Both the position numbers and the translations under genes were made by a program. The notes under the pieces were generated by a model. The model did not search any database, was not told the origin of the DNA, and saw only the letters and a program-made list of their open reading frames with translations. From positions 1,860,001-1,924,000 of the forward strand of contig NZ_JAAONY010000001.1 of the NCBI RefSeq assembly GCF_011602085.1: a DNA stretch of 64,000 nucleotides, read 5' to 3'. Positions 43,934-52,474 of the stretch are shown in pieces; positions within the stretch are counted from its first letter, which is position 1, and each line of letters begins with the position of its first letter. The DNA comes from Pseudoteredinibacter isoporae. Lineage in GTDB: Bacteria > Pseudomonadota > Gammaproteobacteria > Pseudomonadales > Cellvibrionaceae.

Positions 43934-44620
43934 TTATGAGCAGCGATAGGGCGCCAGATAATGTTTCAGGCTGATTTCATCGCTGGTCTCAAAGGTTTCA
44001 CCGCTGTTCTCCAAACCTTGAATTCTATCGATGCGAAAGCTGCGGTAATCAGCGCGCAGTTCGCACCAGCTGACTAATGTCCACACCTTGCCCCAGTAAA
44101 CCAGCCCCAGAGGCCAGATTGTGCGCTGGCTGCTTTGTTGTTTCTCGTCCTGGTAATCAATGGTGATTTTTTCCTGCTGTTTAATGGCCCGGCGAAGCTC
44201 CTGGCTGTGGCGAGTGCTTTGGTCTCTTTCCAGGTCGGGGACAATCAGGGTTTCCTCGGCAATGCTGTGCAGGTAGTGTTGACGGTCGGGCAGGATCGCA
44301 CGAATTTTGTCCAGAGCCTGATCTGCTGAATCGGCCAGCCCCTGATCGCCCCAGGCTTGTACCATGCGTACGCCGAGGATCAATGCTTCCAGTTCCGATT
44401 CATTAAACATAAGCGGTGCCAGGGTACTGCCCGCCTGCAACATATAACCTACGCCGGCTTCACCACTGATGGGGACGCCGGAAAGCTCAAGTGCCTGTAT
44501 GTCACGATAAATAGTGCGTTCGGAGACGTTCAGTTTATCGGCCATTTGGGCGGCGGTGATGGCGCGCCGCCGGCTTTGCAATAAGGTCAGAAGTTTTAAA
44601 AGGCGCTCGGCTTTATTCAT
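43934..44620 (-). CDS. YafY-type HTH/WYL-domain regulator
   Basis: A 228-residue transcription factor. The N-terminal DeoR-like helix-turn-helix (RRAITAAQMADKLNVSERTI, then YRDIQALELSGVPI) covers about 16-55. A WYL domain follows (IDYQDEKQQSSQRTIWPLGL, then VYWGKVWTLVSWCELRADYR, about 150-210), including the eponymous aromatic-Tyr/Trp-Leu block. WYL regulators bind nucleic acid or small ligands and often control a neighbouring gene. Here the nearest is the small ABM-like protein 64 bases upstream on the same strand. The target is unknown. Confidence 0.87.
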   Translation of the reverse strand: MNKAERLLKLLTLLQSRRRAITAAQMADKLNVSERTIYRDIQALELSGVPISGEAGVGYMLQAGSTLAPLMFNESELEALILGVRMVQAWGDQGLADSADQALDKIRAILPDRQHYLHSIAEETLIVPDLERDQSTRHSQELRRAIKQQEKITIDYQDEKQQSSQRTIWPLGLVYWGKVWTLVSWCELRADYRSFRIDRIQGLENSGETFETSDEISLKHYLAPYRCS

Positions 44621-44684
44621 AGATCGTGGCTTAAGGTTAAGGGCATGCTGCTTGGCAGGTCTTACTCAATGGGGCTGCGAATTT

Positions 44685-45002
44685 TCAGCTTTCGCAGGAT
44701 ATAATTTCACTGCATGCCTGCATATGCCTCATGCGCACGCTCTTGGGATCGATGTGGGCCATCATATCCTGACATTGCGCATCGCGCATAAAATTTTCAC
44801 CGGCCTGTTTGGCGGCTTCCTGAGTTTGCCAATAGATAATATCATGCCAGACATCATCTTCGTCGCGACTTAACGAGCGATAGATAAAGCCGTTTTGGGA
44901 ATGTAAAAACGCTTCCATTGCATTGGCTGTCTTGGTCATAGCGTCTTGACTGACGCCGTCTTTGCAACGAAATGTCACTAATTCGATCACAGAATTTTGC
45001 AT
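44685..45002 (-). CDS. Small ABM-fold (antibiotic-biosynthesis-monooxygenase-like) protein
   Basis: A 105-residue protein with a ferredoxin-like alpha/beta pattern. It starts VIELVTFRCKDGVSQDAM, has a central helix (TANAMEAFLHSQNGFIYRS) and an aromatic strand (DVWHDIIYWQTQEAAKQA), as in ABM/EthD-like stand-alone domains. No catalytic residue can be fixed. It may bind a quinone-like or haem-like compound. GGAGG five bases before the ATG fixes the start. The WYL regulator follows it and probably is co-transcribed. Confidence 0.78.
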   Translation of the reverse strand: MQNSVIELVTFRCKDGVSQDAMTKTANAMEAFLHSQNGFIYRSLSRDEDDVWHDIIYWQTQEAAKQAGENFMRDAQCQDMMAHIDPKSVRMRHMQACSEIISCES

Positions 45003-45119
45003 GTTGCCTCCAGAGCTTTGAATCCATAAGGTGAATGAGGAAAGGGCGTATAGCCTGGAATGGATTCTAGCTTTGGGGCGCTGACAAACTGTGTCAGTAG
45101 GCTGGCGCGTCCGCGTTTA

Positions 45120-46397
45120 TCAGCCGTCTGCCACCATTTCTTCATGTTCAATCACGTCGCCCACCACGCAGTTACGACCGGATTCTTTGGCGCGATAAAG
45201 GGCTTGGTCGGCAACTTTTAATTGCGCGTCAATGCTGTCCATATAGAGGTTGGATATGCCAGTGCTGAAGCTGATGGTCAGGGTATTCTGACCAATTTCA
45301 ATCGGGCTTTTGGAAATCAGCTCACGAACTTTGTCCATTAAGGTACAGGCTTGTTGATTGCTAAGACCTGGCATCAAAACAAAAAATTCTTCTCCGCCCG
45401 CACGGGCGACCAGAAAGCGTTCCAGTGCATCGTTGAGCGCTTTTGAGAAGAACTTGAGAACGCCGTCGCCGACATCATGACCGTAGTTGTCATTGATCTT
45501 TTTGAAAAAGTCGATATCGAGAACCGCGACCGCTAACGGTGAACTTTCGGTCTTGGCTTGCTTGTGCACACAGCTGGCATTGGTGAAGAAGTAGCGGCGA
45601 TTATAGGCGCCGGTCAGAAAGTCACGATTGGCGACATTACGGGCTTGCTCAAGATGTTCCATCGCTTCGATGTTGTGCATTACCCGGCACTGGAACTCTT
45701 CACGATTAAAGGGCTTATGTAAGAAATCGTTGGCTCCGTTTTTAATAAACTTGGCCGACAGAGCTTCTTCGCCCTGGCCGGATAGGCCAATGATGACCAA
45801 ATCCGATTTCTCGTATTTATTGCGCAGGTTCCTCACCAGGGTTACACCGTCCATATTGGGCATATGGTAATCGGTGATCAGCATTTTGATGTCGTTTTGC
45901 TGCATCAGAATATCGATGGCATCCTGACCGTCCACAGCGGTGTACACCTGAAACAGATAAAGGCGCAACAGATCGCTGATGTACCGCCGGGAGGTGGTGG
46001 AATCTTCGGCAACCAGAACCTTAACCTGCTGGTTGCGCCAAATGCGGTTAAGCAAGCCGATGGCGTAACGGTAGGAAAACTGACCTTCTTTGGTGACGTA
46101 ATCGATGATGCCTTTGCTGAACAAATGCTTGCGGCGTTCTTCATCAAAGCTGGAGGTCAGAACGATGGTAGGAATTTTCTTGCTTAAGGTGTAGTCGACG
46201 ACTTCGCCGTCTTCAGCATCGGGCAAATGCAGATCGACCAGTGCGGCGAAAATCTGTTCACTTTCGCGCTCGACGATTTCGATGGCTTCGCTATAACTCT
46301 GAGCGTATAAGCCGATAAAATCGGATTCTAAATTTACGAAGTAACGCAGCACTTTCATGACGGTGTTGCTGTCTTCGATAATTAGAATTTTCTTCAT
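45120..46397 (-). CDS. Response regulator with two receiver domains and a GGDEF diguanylate cyclase
   Basis: A 425-residue PleD-like protein. Receiver 1 covers about 3-118 with phosphorylation Asp D55 (LVDLHLPD). Receiver 2 covers about 126-245 with D176 (ITDYHMPNMDG). The GGDEF domain covers about 255-415 with the active-site GGEEF at 334-338. Unlike PleD, the RxxD inhibitory site ahead of GGEEF is not present (RFLV instead), so feedback inhibition by c-di-GMP may be lost. It should make c-di-GMP on phosphorylation. No histidine kinase is adjacent. The C-terminus is acidic (IEHEEMVADG). Confidence 0.9.
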   Translation of the reverse strand: MKKILIIEDSNTVMKVLRYFVNLESDFIGLYAQSYSEAIEIVERESEQIFAALVDLHLPDAEDGEVVDYTLSKKIPTIVLTSSFDEERRKHLFSKGIIDYVTKEGQFSYRYAIGLLNRIWRNQQVKVLVAEDSTTSRRYISDLLRLYLFQVYTAVDGQDAIDILMQQNDIKMLITDYHMPNMDGVTLVRNLRNKYEKSDLVIIGLSGQGEEALSAKFIKNGANDFLHKPFNREEFQCRVMHNIEAMEHLEQARNVANRDFLTGAYNRRYFFTNASCVHKQAKTESSPLAVAVLDIDFFKKINDNYGHDVGDGVLKFFSKALNDALERFLVARAGGEEFFVLMPGLSNQQACTLMDKVRELISKSPIEIGQNTLTISFSTGISNLYMDSIDAQLKVADQALYRAKESGRNCVVGDVIEHEEMVADG

Positions 46398-46646
46398 TGT
46401 TGTTCTCTATTGATACACCCCTCCCTGTAGCCTGATTTTGTTACGGCACCTTCCATGGCAACGTCGAATATCTGAGTTAACAGCTGGTTCTTATATGTCG
46501 GCCTAATCAACAGATTCTATAGCACAAAATTCAGCATTCAGCACAGTTGAACCATGCTTGTTGTGCAGATGCAGGGGTATCGGGGAGGGCTTTCTGACGT
46601 ACGGCCAACAGTGGAGGTTTTTTCGGGATTTTTCGGGGGGAGAAAG

Positions 46647-46669
46647 GCTCCCGGATTTACACCGGGAGC
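46647..46669 (-). terminator. Terminator of cysK
   Basis: GCTCCCGG (46647-46654), loop of seven, CCGGGAGC (46662-46669), just past the cysK stop. The T-run after it on the minus strand is broken (CTTTCT). Confidence 0.7.
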
Positions 46670-46676
46670 TGGTTGA

Positions 46677-47645
46677 TTATTGTTCGAGTTCTTGCTCGGC
46701 AAACTCGCCATCAAACAGTGGACTAGACAAATAGCGCTCGCCGGAATCGGGCAAAATAGCAACGATGACTTTGCCGGCATTTTCCGGTTTTTCCGCCTGA
46801 CGCAGGGCGGCGGTGAGTGCAGCACCACAGGAAATACCGGCCAGAATCCCTTCTTCTTTCATCAAGCGATGAGCATTGGTCATCGCTTCTTCGTTACTGA
46901 CGGTTTCAACCTCGTCAATCATTGACAGGTCCAGGTTTCCGGGAATAAAACCGGCACCGATGCCCTGGATTTTATGTGGTGAAGGTGTAGGGTCTTCGCC
47001 GGCCAGGGTCTGGCTGATGATTGGAGAGCTTTCAGGCTCGACCGCAACACTGGTAATGGCCTTGCCTGCGGTATTTTTGATATAGCGGCTAATGCCGGTG
47101 ATGGTGCCGCCGGTGCCCACACCAGCACAGATAACATCCACCTTACCGTAGGTGTCTTTCCAGATTTCCGGGCCTGTGGTTTTCTCGTGAATCTGCGGGT
47201 TGGCCGGGTTTTCAAATTGCTGTGGCATCCAGGTGTTGGCAGGATCAGCCTGGCAAATCTCCTCGGCTTTTTCGATGGCGCCCTTCATGCCTTTGGCGCC
47301 CGGGGTTAAGACCAGATTGGCGCCGAGAGCCTTAATCAGCTTACGGCGTTCCAGGCTCATGGTGTCCGGCATGGTCAGGGTGAGCGGGTAGCCTCGTGCG
47401 GCACAAACAAAGGCCAGTGCGATACCGGTATTGCCACTGGTGGGCTCTACAACGGTCATATTCGGCTTCAGGACGCCATTTTCTTCGGCGGTCCAGATCA
47501 TATTGGCACCGATTCGGCATTTCACGGAGAAAGCCGGGTTTCTGGACTCGAGTTTTACATACACTTCCTTGTCGGTAATGCGATTCAGACGTACCAGAGG
47601 GGTGTTGCCAATGGTTTTTGAGTTATCACTGAAAATATCTTGCAT
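46677..47645 (-). CDS. cysK: Cysteine synthase A (O-acetylserine sulfhydrylase)
   Basis: A 322-residue PLP enzyme of fold type II. The PLP lysine is in [11 protein letters not shown] (Lys near 43), as in E. coli CysK. The [10 protein letters not shown] substrate loop is near 70, and [14 protein letters not shown], which binds the PLP phosphate, near 177. It makes L-cysteine from O-acetylserine and sulfide. The start is the ATG at 47643-47645 (AAAGGG upstream); a reading from 47669 adds eight residues. It has no cysE or cysB beside it. Length agrees with the family. Confidence 0.95.
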   Translation of the reverse strand: MQDIFSDNSKTIGNTPLVRLNRITDKEVYVKLESRNPAFSVKCRIGANMIWTAEENGVLKPNMTVVEPTSGNTGIALAFVCAARGYPLTLTMPDTMSLERRKLIKALGANLVLTPGAKGMKGAIEKAEEICQADPANTWMPQQFENPANPQIHEKTTGPEIWKDTYGKVDVICAGVGTGGTITGISRYIKNTAGKAITSVAVEPESSPIISQTLAGEDPTPSPHKIQGIGAGFIPGNLDLSMIDEVETVSNEEAMTNAHRLMKEEGILAGISCGAALTAALRQAEKPENAGKVIVAILPDSGERYLSSPLFDGEFAEQELEQ

Positions 47646-47930
47646 AGTTATGCCCTTTACTAGACCCAAGTTCCAGTCTTCAGATACCCAGAAGAACTAC
47701 GACTCATGTGGTTAATTTTGATGGTTTTATTCAATCCAATTTCCTGAGGGGGTGCAAGTGAAATCCCCCACATATTAGTTATAGATCATTCATGAAATCT
47801 ATACTCATAATAATAAAATATAATATTGGATCGGTTTTTAATTTCAAATCCCTATTTGTATGATGGCCAGAAGTCTTTGATACTCTTAATCGAGCCCTAC
47901 AAGAATAATAGAATGATTAAGGAGTGCTGT

Positions 47931-48548
47931 ATGGCCATTTTGGAACATACTCTTGGAATCCTGCTTCACCCGGATAGCGAATGGAAAGCCATTCGTAATG
48001 AACGTCACTCATTTGCACAGGTATTTCTCAGTCACGTGCCGATACTGGCATTAATCCCATGTGTGTCGATGTTTTATGGAGTTACGCAAGTTGGTTGGAG
48101 CATTGGCGATGGGGATGCCGTTAAGCTCACGATGGAAAGTGCACTCTGGTTATGTGTTCTGACCTATGTCGCGATGCTGGCAGGTGTATTTGTACTGGGC
48201 GAATTCATTAACTGGATGTCAAAAACCTATGGCGTGGCCGATGAGGCTGAGCGCCGCCACTATGAGGGTACAGCCCTCGCTGTTTACATCACCACTCCGG
48301 TATTCCTGGCGGGCATCGTTGGCCTGTACCCGGACCCTGTCATCTACTCTGTGGTGCACATCCTGGCGGGCGCCTACGCGGTCTACCTTGTCTATGAAGG
48401 TATTCCTATTTTGATGAATATCGATAAAGAGCGTGCCTTCATGTACGCCTCTTCAGTGGTCACCGTTGGGCTGGTGATGTTGGTCATGGTGCGCGTTGGC
48501 TCTGTGATTATCTGGGGACTGGGAATCGGCCCGGTATACGTCGATTAG
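47931..48548 (+). CDS. Yip1-family inner-membrane protein (DUF1282)
   Basis: A 205-residue membrane protein with about five hydrophobic segments. The N-terminus (LEHTLGILLHPDSEWKAIRN) carries the P-x-x-x-W pattern of bacterial Yip1 proteins. The DUF1282 core (HYEGTALAVYITTPVFLAGI; AGAYAVYLVYEGIPILMNI) follows. The start at 47931 follows AAGGAG at six bases; an in-frame reading from 47826 adds 35 codons with no ribosome site. Its role is not known for bacteria. It is a single-gene unit with its own terminator at 48582-48608. Confidence 0.88.
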   Translation: MAILEHTLGILLHPDSEWKAIRNERHSFAQVFLSHVPILALIPCVSMFYGVTQVGWSIGDGDAVKLTMESALWLCVLTYVAMLAGVFVLGEFINWMSKTYGVADEAERRHYEGTALAVYITTPVFLAGIVGLYPDPVIYSVVHILAGAYAVYLVYEGIPILMNIDKERAFMYASSVVTVGLVMLVMVRVGSVIIWGLGIGPVYVD

Positions 48549-48581
48549 CTGAGTTAGCCAGAACAGAGAATAGAGAATATT

Positions 48582-48608
48582 AAAGGGCGGTTTTAACCGC
48601 CCTTTTTT
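48582..48608 (+). terminator. Terminator of the Yip1 gene
   Basis: AAAGGGCGGTT (48582-48592), TT, AACCGCCCTTT (48595-48605) and T-run, about 34 bases past the stop. It also works in the opposite direction and may serve the convergent AraC gene at 48638. Confidence 0.9.
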
Positions 48609-48637
48609 ATGCCCGTTGTTCAGCGCGGTGTGCGGGT

Positions 48638-49729
48638 TCAGGTTCGATTGGACTTGAGTGTAGGCTTGGCTGTGGACTTGGCTGTAGCGTTGGTAGTGGC
48701 AGGCATCTGCTGTCGCCTGAATCGATAAAACGAGGCAATATCTTCAAAACCCAGCTGTTCAGCAATTTCGGCAGCCGATGTGGGGCGCTTCAGAAATTCA
48801 TGTAGGCGTCGAATGCGTTCCTGTTTTAGCAGGCTTGAAAAACTGCAATCTTCACGTTTGAGCTTGCGATACAGGGAGGATCGACTGAGCTGTAATTCTC
48901 TGCACACTATTTCAATATGGGCAAACATCGCCAAATCGTCACTGAGCAAGTTCTGAACCTGATTCTTCCAGGAGCGAGATCGACAGTGCTTGTCGATCTT
49001 TGCGGCCTGTTCCTCAATCAGGGATTTTAAATAGGGGTTGGCCGTATCGATACCCTGTTGAAGATCCTCGGGGCGAAAGTAGATGGCATCTTCTTCCTGT
49101 GAAAAAAACAGTTGGGAGCAGAGATGCTGTTGGTAGGGCTCAATGTTTTCAGGTTGGCTTCTTTTCAGATGAACCTTCAGAGGTTTCAATGGTTGTTTTG
49201 AATAGTATGTTCCCCAAGCCAACAGGGCTGCGAGGCTGCGATCAACCGCTATGGCAGGATAATTTGCCTGCTGAAAAGAGAAGCTCAATTTTACCTGATC
49301 ATGGCTTATTTCTTTATGCCAGTGCTCCGCTGGATTCAATAGGTGAATATGCTGGCTGAATACTTCGAAGGCATCGTCTAAACGGTCGCATTGAGCCAAC
49401 CAGTTTGCGAGTAGCCCTTTGGCTTCCGGATTCACTTTGGCGCCAATGTGCAATCCAACGCTGTCTTTTTTAGGGTGTTGTTCTGCCAGTTGCCAGAGTT
49501 CACGCATTAAGGATTCATCGAGACGCTCTTCCTGTATCGATTGCCCCGATTGCCAGTGTTGATAAAGTTTCTGAAATTCCTGACTCAAATTGTTCAATTG
49601 TGTCGCCTGCAGGTAACCGCGCTGGAGCAGCTCCTGAGCCAGATCAATCACGGCAATGGCAGATACGGTTCGTAAGGGCTGTTCAGCGGTGCTATGTCTT
49701 ATCTCTTTGGTTTCGTTTACGTTGTTCAT
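48638..49729 (-). CDS. AraC-family regulator with an arabinose-binding-type N-terminus
   Basis: A 363-residue protein. The C-terminal HTH covers about 245-340 (FAHIEIVCRELQLSRSSLYR, then SFSSLLKQERIRRLHEFL and AAEIAEQLGFEDIASFYRF). The N-terminal 200 residues match the AraC ligand-domain family found in OruR/ArgR-like regulators (LAEQHPKKDSVGLHIGAKV). An unusual repeated tail (ATAKSTAKPTLKS) ends it. The ATG at 49729 is used; the frame is open to 49789. It is divergent from the flavin-barrel gene at 49868, its most likely target. The effector is unknown. Confidence 0.85.
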   Translation of the reverse strand: MNNVNETKEIRHSTAEQPLRTVSAIAVIDLAQELLQRGYLQATQLNNLSQEFQKLYQHWQSGQSIQEERLDESLMRELWQLAEQHPKKDSVGLHIGAKVNPEAKGLLANWLAQCDRLDDAFEVFSQHIHLLNPAEHWHKEISHDQVKLSFSFQQANYPAIAVDRSLAALLAWGTYYSKQPLKPLKVHLKRSQPENIEPYQQHLCSQLFFSQEEDAIYFRPEDLQQGIDTANPYLKSLIEEQAAKIDKHCRSRSWKNQVQNLLSDDLAMFAHIEIVCRELQLSRSSLYRKLKREDCSFSSLLKQERIRRLHEFLKRPTSAAEIAEQLGFEDIASFYRFRRQQMPATTNATAKSTAKPTLKSNRT

Positions 49730-49867
49730 GGCAATACTTTCAGGCTTTGACCACTCTCTGTGTTGAAACGAAAAGCCACGGTTTTGCAACCAATGGTTAT
49801 GGTTGCAAGTGCTGTGCTCAAGCTAGTCTCTGATTTTCCCGTCACGATATGCAATTCGAGGTTAATG

Positions 49868-50866
49868 ATGCTTGAGGAATATACCGTAAACAGTGAAACT
49901 GAGTTGAGAAAAATCATAGCAAGCCCGCCGTCGATTATGAATAAGCGTCTGCAAATGGAGCTGGATGATATTTGTCTGGAAATTATCGAACATTCCAGGC
50001 TTTATGTCCTGGCCAGTGCTGACAATAAGCGAGCCATAAAGCTCTGTTCGATTGATACGTTAAGCCTGCTGAATATGAAACAGCTCTTCTTGTCGGCGGA
50101 TATAGCTTCAAAAGATATCGTATCGAATGAGAAGCAGGCCGAATCGAGTGTGAGTCTGTATTTCCTGATGCCGGGTATTGGTCATGGTTTGCGAGTCAAT
50201 GGAGAAATGCACCTGGAGAAAGAAGGAGCACGAATTGATATCCGCTGCGCTTATTTACATTGTGCCAGAGCCGCTGCTCGCGCAAAGTTGTGGGCTGACC
50301 TTGAATCGACAGAGCATCGATATCAAAACGTGAATGTTGAAACAATGCTGCAATACAGTGCCTATTTATTTCTTAAAACCCGAAATAGCCGAGGGCAGGT
50401 GGAGCTGTCTCCTCGCGGTGATTTGCCTGGGTTTGTCAAAAATGTTGCGCCCAACAACTTATTTATTCCCGAGCGCCCAGGAAACAAAGTGGCGGTCAGC
50501 TTGAGAAACATTCTTCAGGATGAACGTGTAGAGCTGCTGATGTTTTTACCGGGTTCCTGTTCCCTGATGCGGGTTGTGGGGAAAGCTCGGCTCAGTACCG
50601 ATCCAGAATATCTGGAGATGACGAGAGTGGGGAATAAGCCCCCGAAAGTCGGCATTCTTCTTCGAGACTGTCAGTTCTCAATGATTAACAGTGAAGCGCT
50701 TAATGCTTTGCAAAAAGACATGCAAAATGGCTTGTTTACAGTGCCGACGGTCAAAAGTTTTTCAAAAGCGTTTAGCGAACACACCAGTGGGAAGGGTTTG
50801 AAAGGCAAGCTGGCGCATATCGTGATTGACGGTGTGGTGAAAAAAGATATGCGCTCGCTTTACTAA
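49868..50866 (+). CDS. Tandem pyridoxamine-phosphate-oxidase-like (flavin split-barrel) protein
   Basis: A 332-residue protein made of two related halves. The second (about 180-330) carries the classic PPOX_FMN motifs: LSPRGDLPGFV, IPERPGN, SLRNILQDERVELLMFLPG and LMRVVGKARL. The first half keeps the later motifs (FLMPGIGHGLRVNGEMHLE, CAYLHCARAAARAKLW) but has lost SPRGD and IPDRPGN, so it is probably a degenerate copy. Such proteins bind FMN/F420-type cofactors; the reaction is unknown. The start at the ATG at 49868 has CGAGG six bases before it; an ATG at 49865 is too close. It is divergent from the AraC gene. Confidence 0.75.
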   Translation: MLEEYTVNSETELRKIIASPPSIMNKRLQMELDDICLEIIEHSRLYVLASADNKRAIKLCSIDTLSLLNMKQLFLSADIASKDIVSNEKQAESSVSLYFLMPGIGHGLRVNGEMHLEKEGARIDIRCAYLHCARAAARAKLWADLESTEHRYQNVNVETMLQYSAYLFLKTRNSRGQVELSPRGDLPGFVKNVAPNNLFIPERPGNKVAVSLRNILQDERVELLMFLPGSCSLMRVVGKARLSTDPEYLEMTRVGNKPPKVGILLRDCQFSMINSEALNALQKDMQNGLFTVPTVKSFSKAFSEHTSGKGLKGKLAHIVIDGVVKKDMRSLY

Positions 50867-50890
50867 CAGGAGGTCGTGATAGAAAATGCT

Positions 50891-52372
50891 CTAGGAACTC
50901 CTCACCCGATTAACAGCGTCCTGCCAGCCCTGATAGCGGCGGTCGCGCTCATGTTTGCTTAGCTGAGGATCAAAACGCCGGTCGAGTTGCCACAGCTGGC
51001 AGATGTCATCCGTTGATGAAAATACGCCGCCTTGCAGGGCAACCAGATAAGCCGCGCCCAGAGCTGTGGTTTCGACACAGCTCGGACGATCAATGGTTGC
51101 GCCGAGAATGTCAGCCAGTTTTTGCAGCACCCAGTTGTTTTTGGTCATGCCGCCGTCAACGCGCAAATTCACGGGCCTTTGTCCATCGGCCTCCATCGCT
51201 TTTTGCAGATCTTTGGTTTGATAACAAACCGATTCCAGGCCCGCCGTCACCAATTCTTTGATACCAGTATCTCGTGTTAAACCGAACAAGGCACCACGAG
51301 CCTCCGGGTCCCAGTAGGGCGCGCCCAAACCGGTAAAAGCCGGCACCAGATACACGCCGTGATCGCTATCGGTTTGCTTTGCCAGCGCTTCGGTTTCTGC
51401 AGCATCGCTGATCAGGTGCAGGCCATCGCGTAACCATTGAATGGCGGCGCCAGCAATAAAAATACTCCCTTCCAGAGCATAATAAGCTTGGCCATTCAGT
51501 CGGTAGGCAACGGTTGTGAGCAGTCGATTGTGGGAATCAAGTGCCTGCTCACCGGTGTTCAGCATAAAGAAACAACCGGTGCCGTAGGTGCTTTTTGCCA
51601 TGCCAGGTTCAAAGCACGCCTGGCCAATCAAAGCCGCTTGCTGGTCGCCAGCGATGCCGAGAATGGGAATCTCTTTACCAAATAGGGAGGGGTTACAGAG
51701 GCCGAATTCGGCGGCGCAGTCTTTGACTTCTGGCAGCAGACTTTCGGGAATATCAAACAGCTGCAACAAGTCCTTATCCCAGCACTGTTCGTGAATATTA
51801 AACAACATGGTGCGCGAAGCGTTAGTCGCATCGGTAGAATGTTCTTGGCCGTCAGTAAGCTTCCATAATAAAAAACTGTCTACAGTGCCGAAAGCGAGTT
51901 GGCCTGCATCCGCTTTGGCGCGGGCACCGGGAATGCTGTCGAGCAGCCAGCGAATTTTACTGGCGGAAAAATAGGGGTCGAGTAATAAACCGGTTTTTTC
52001 CTGGATACTTTGCTCATGCCCCTGAGCACGTAACTGTTGGCAATAATCACTGGTGCGACGGTCTTGCCAGACAATAGCATTGGCAATGGGTTCGCCACTT
52101 TCACGATCCCATAGAATAGTGGTTTCGCGTTGATTCGTAATGCCGATGCCGAGAAGATCATCGCTGCCAATATTCGCGTCTTTGATGGCCTGTTGGCAGC
52201 TGCGCAGGGTACTTTGCCAGATGTCGTTGGCATCGTGCTCAACCCAGCCATTGTTCGGATAGTGCTGGGTGAATTCTTCCTGCCCGGTGGCAATCGGTTG
52301 GCCTTTTATATCAAACACAATGGCACGAGAAGAGGTCGTGCCCTGGTCGATGGCGAGAATATAATTTGGCAC
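50891..52372 (-). CDS. glpK: Glycerol kinase
   Basis: A 493-residue FGGY-family kinase. It has the N-terminal ATP-binding motif ([15 protein letters not shown]), [11 protein letters not shown], the FGGY block [13 protein letters not shown] near 255, and [20 protein letters not shown] near 400, all of GlpK. It phosphorylates glycerol to sn-glycerol-3-phosphate. It starts with GTG at 52370-52372 after AGGAG. No glpF, glpD or glpR lies beside it, so it is a single-gene unit here, convergent with the flavin-barrel gene. Confidence 0.96.
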   Translation of the reverse strand: MPNYILAIDQGTTSSRAIVFDIKGQPIATGQEEFTQHYPNNGWVEHDANDIWQSTLRSCQQAIKDANIGSDDLLGIGITNQRETTILWDRESGEPIANAIVWQDRRTSDYCQQLRAQGHEQSIQEKTGLLLDPYFSASKIRWLLDSIPGARAKADAGQLAFGTVDSFLLWKLTDGQEHSTDATNASRTMLFNIHEQCWDKDLLQLFDIPESLLPEVKDCAAEFGLCNPSLFGKEIPILGIAGDQQAALIGQACFEPGMAKSTYGTGCFFMLNTGEQALDSHNRLLTTVAYRLNGQAYYALEGSIFIAGAAIQWLRDGLHLISDAAETEALAKQTDSDHGVYLVPAFTGLGAPYWDPEARGALFGLTRDTGIKELVTAGLESVCYQTKDLQKAMEADGQRPVNLRVDGGMTKNNWVLQKLADILGATIDRPSCVETTALGAAYLVALQGGVFSSTDDICQLWQLDRRFDPQLSKHERDRRYQGWQDAVNRVRSS

Positions 52373-52474
52373 CCTGTGCTCCTTTTTATTATCGAGGTCC
52401 GCTTAATACCGAGGTTCCGCCAAGTGGTTATCAATTGACGGTTGCACTGCTTACCGTTGTGCTATCAGCAGAGC

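Noticed and set aside
46538-46828. Minus-strand frame past the cysK stop
   Set aside because: It overlaps the 3' part of cysK and its terminator, in another frame, with no family resemblance.
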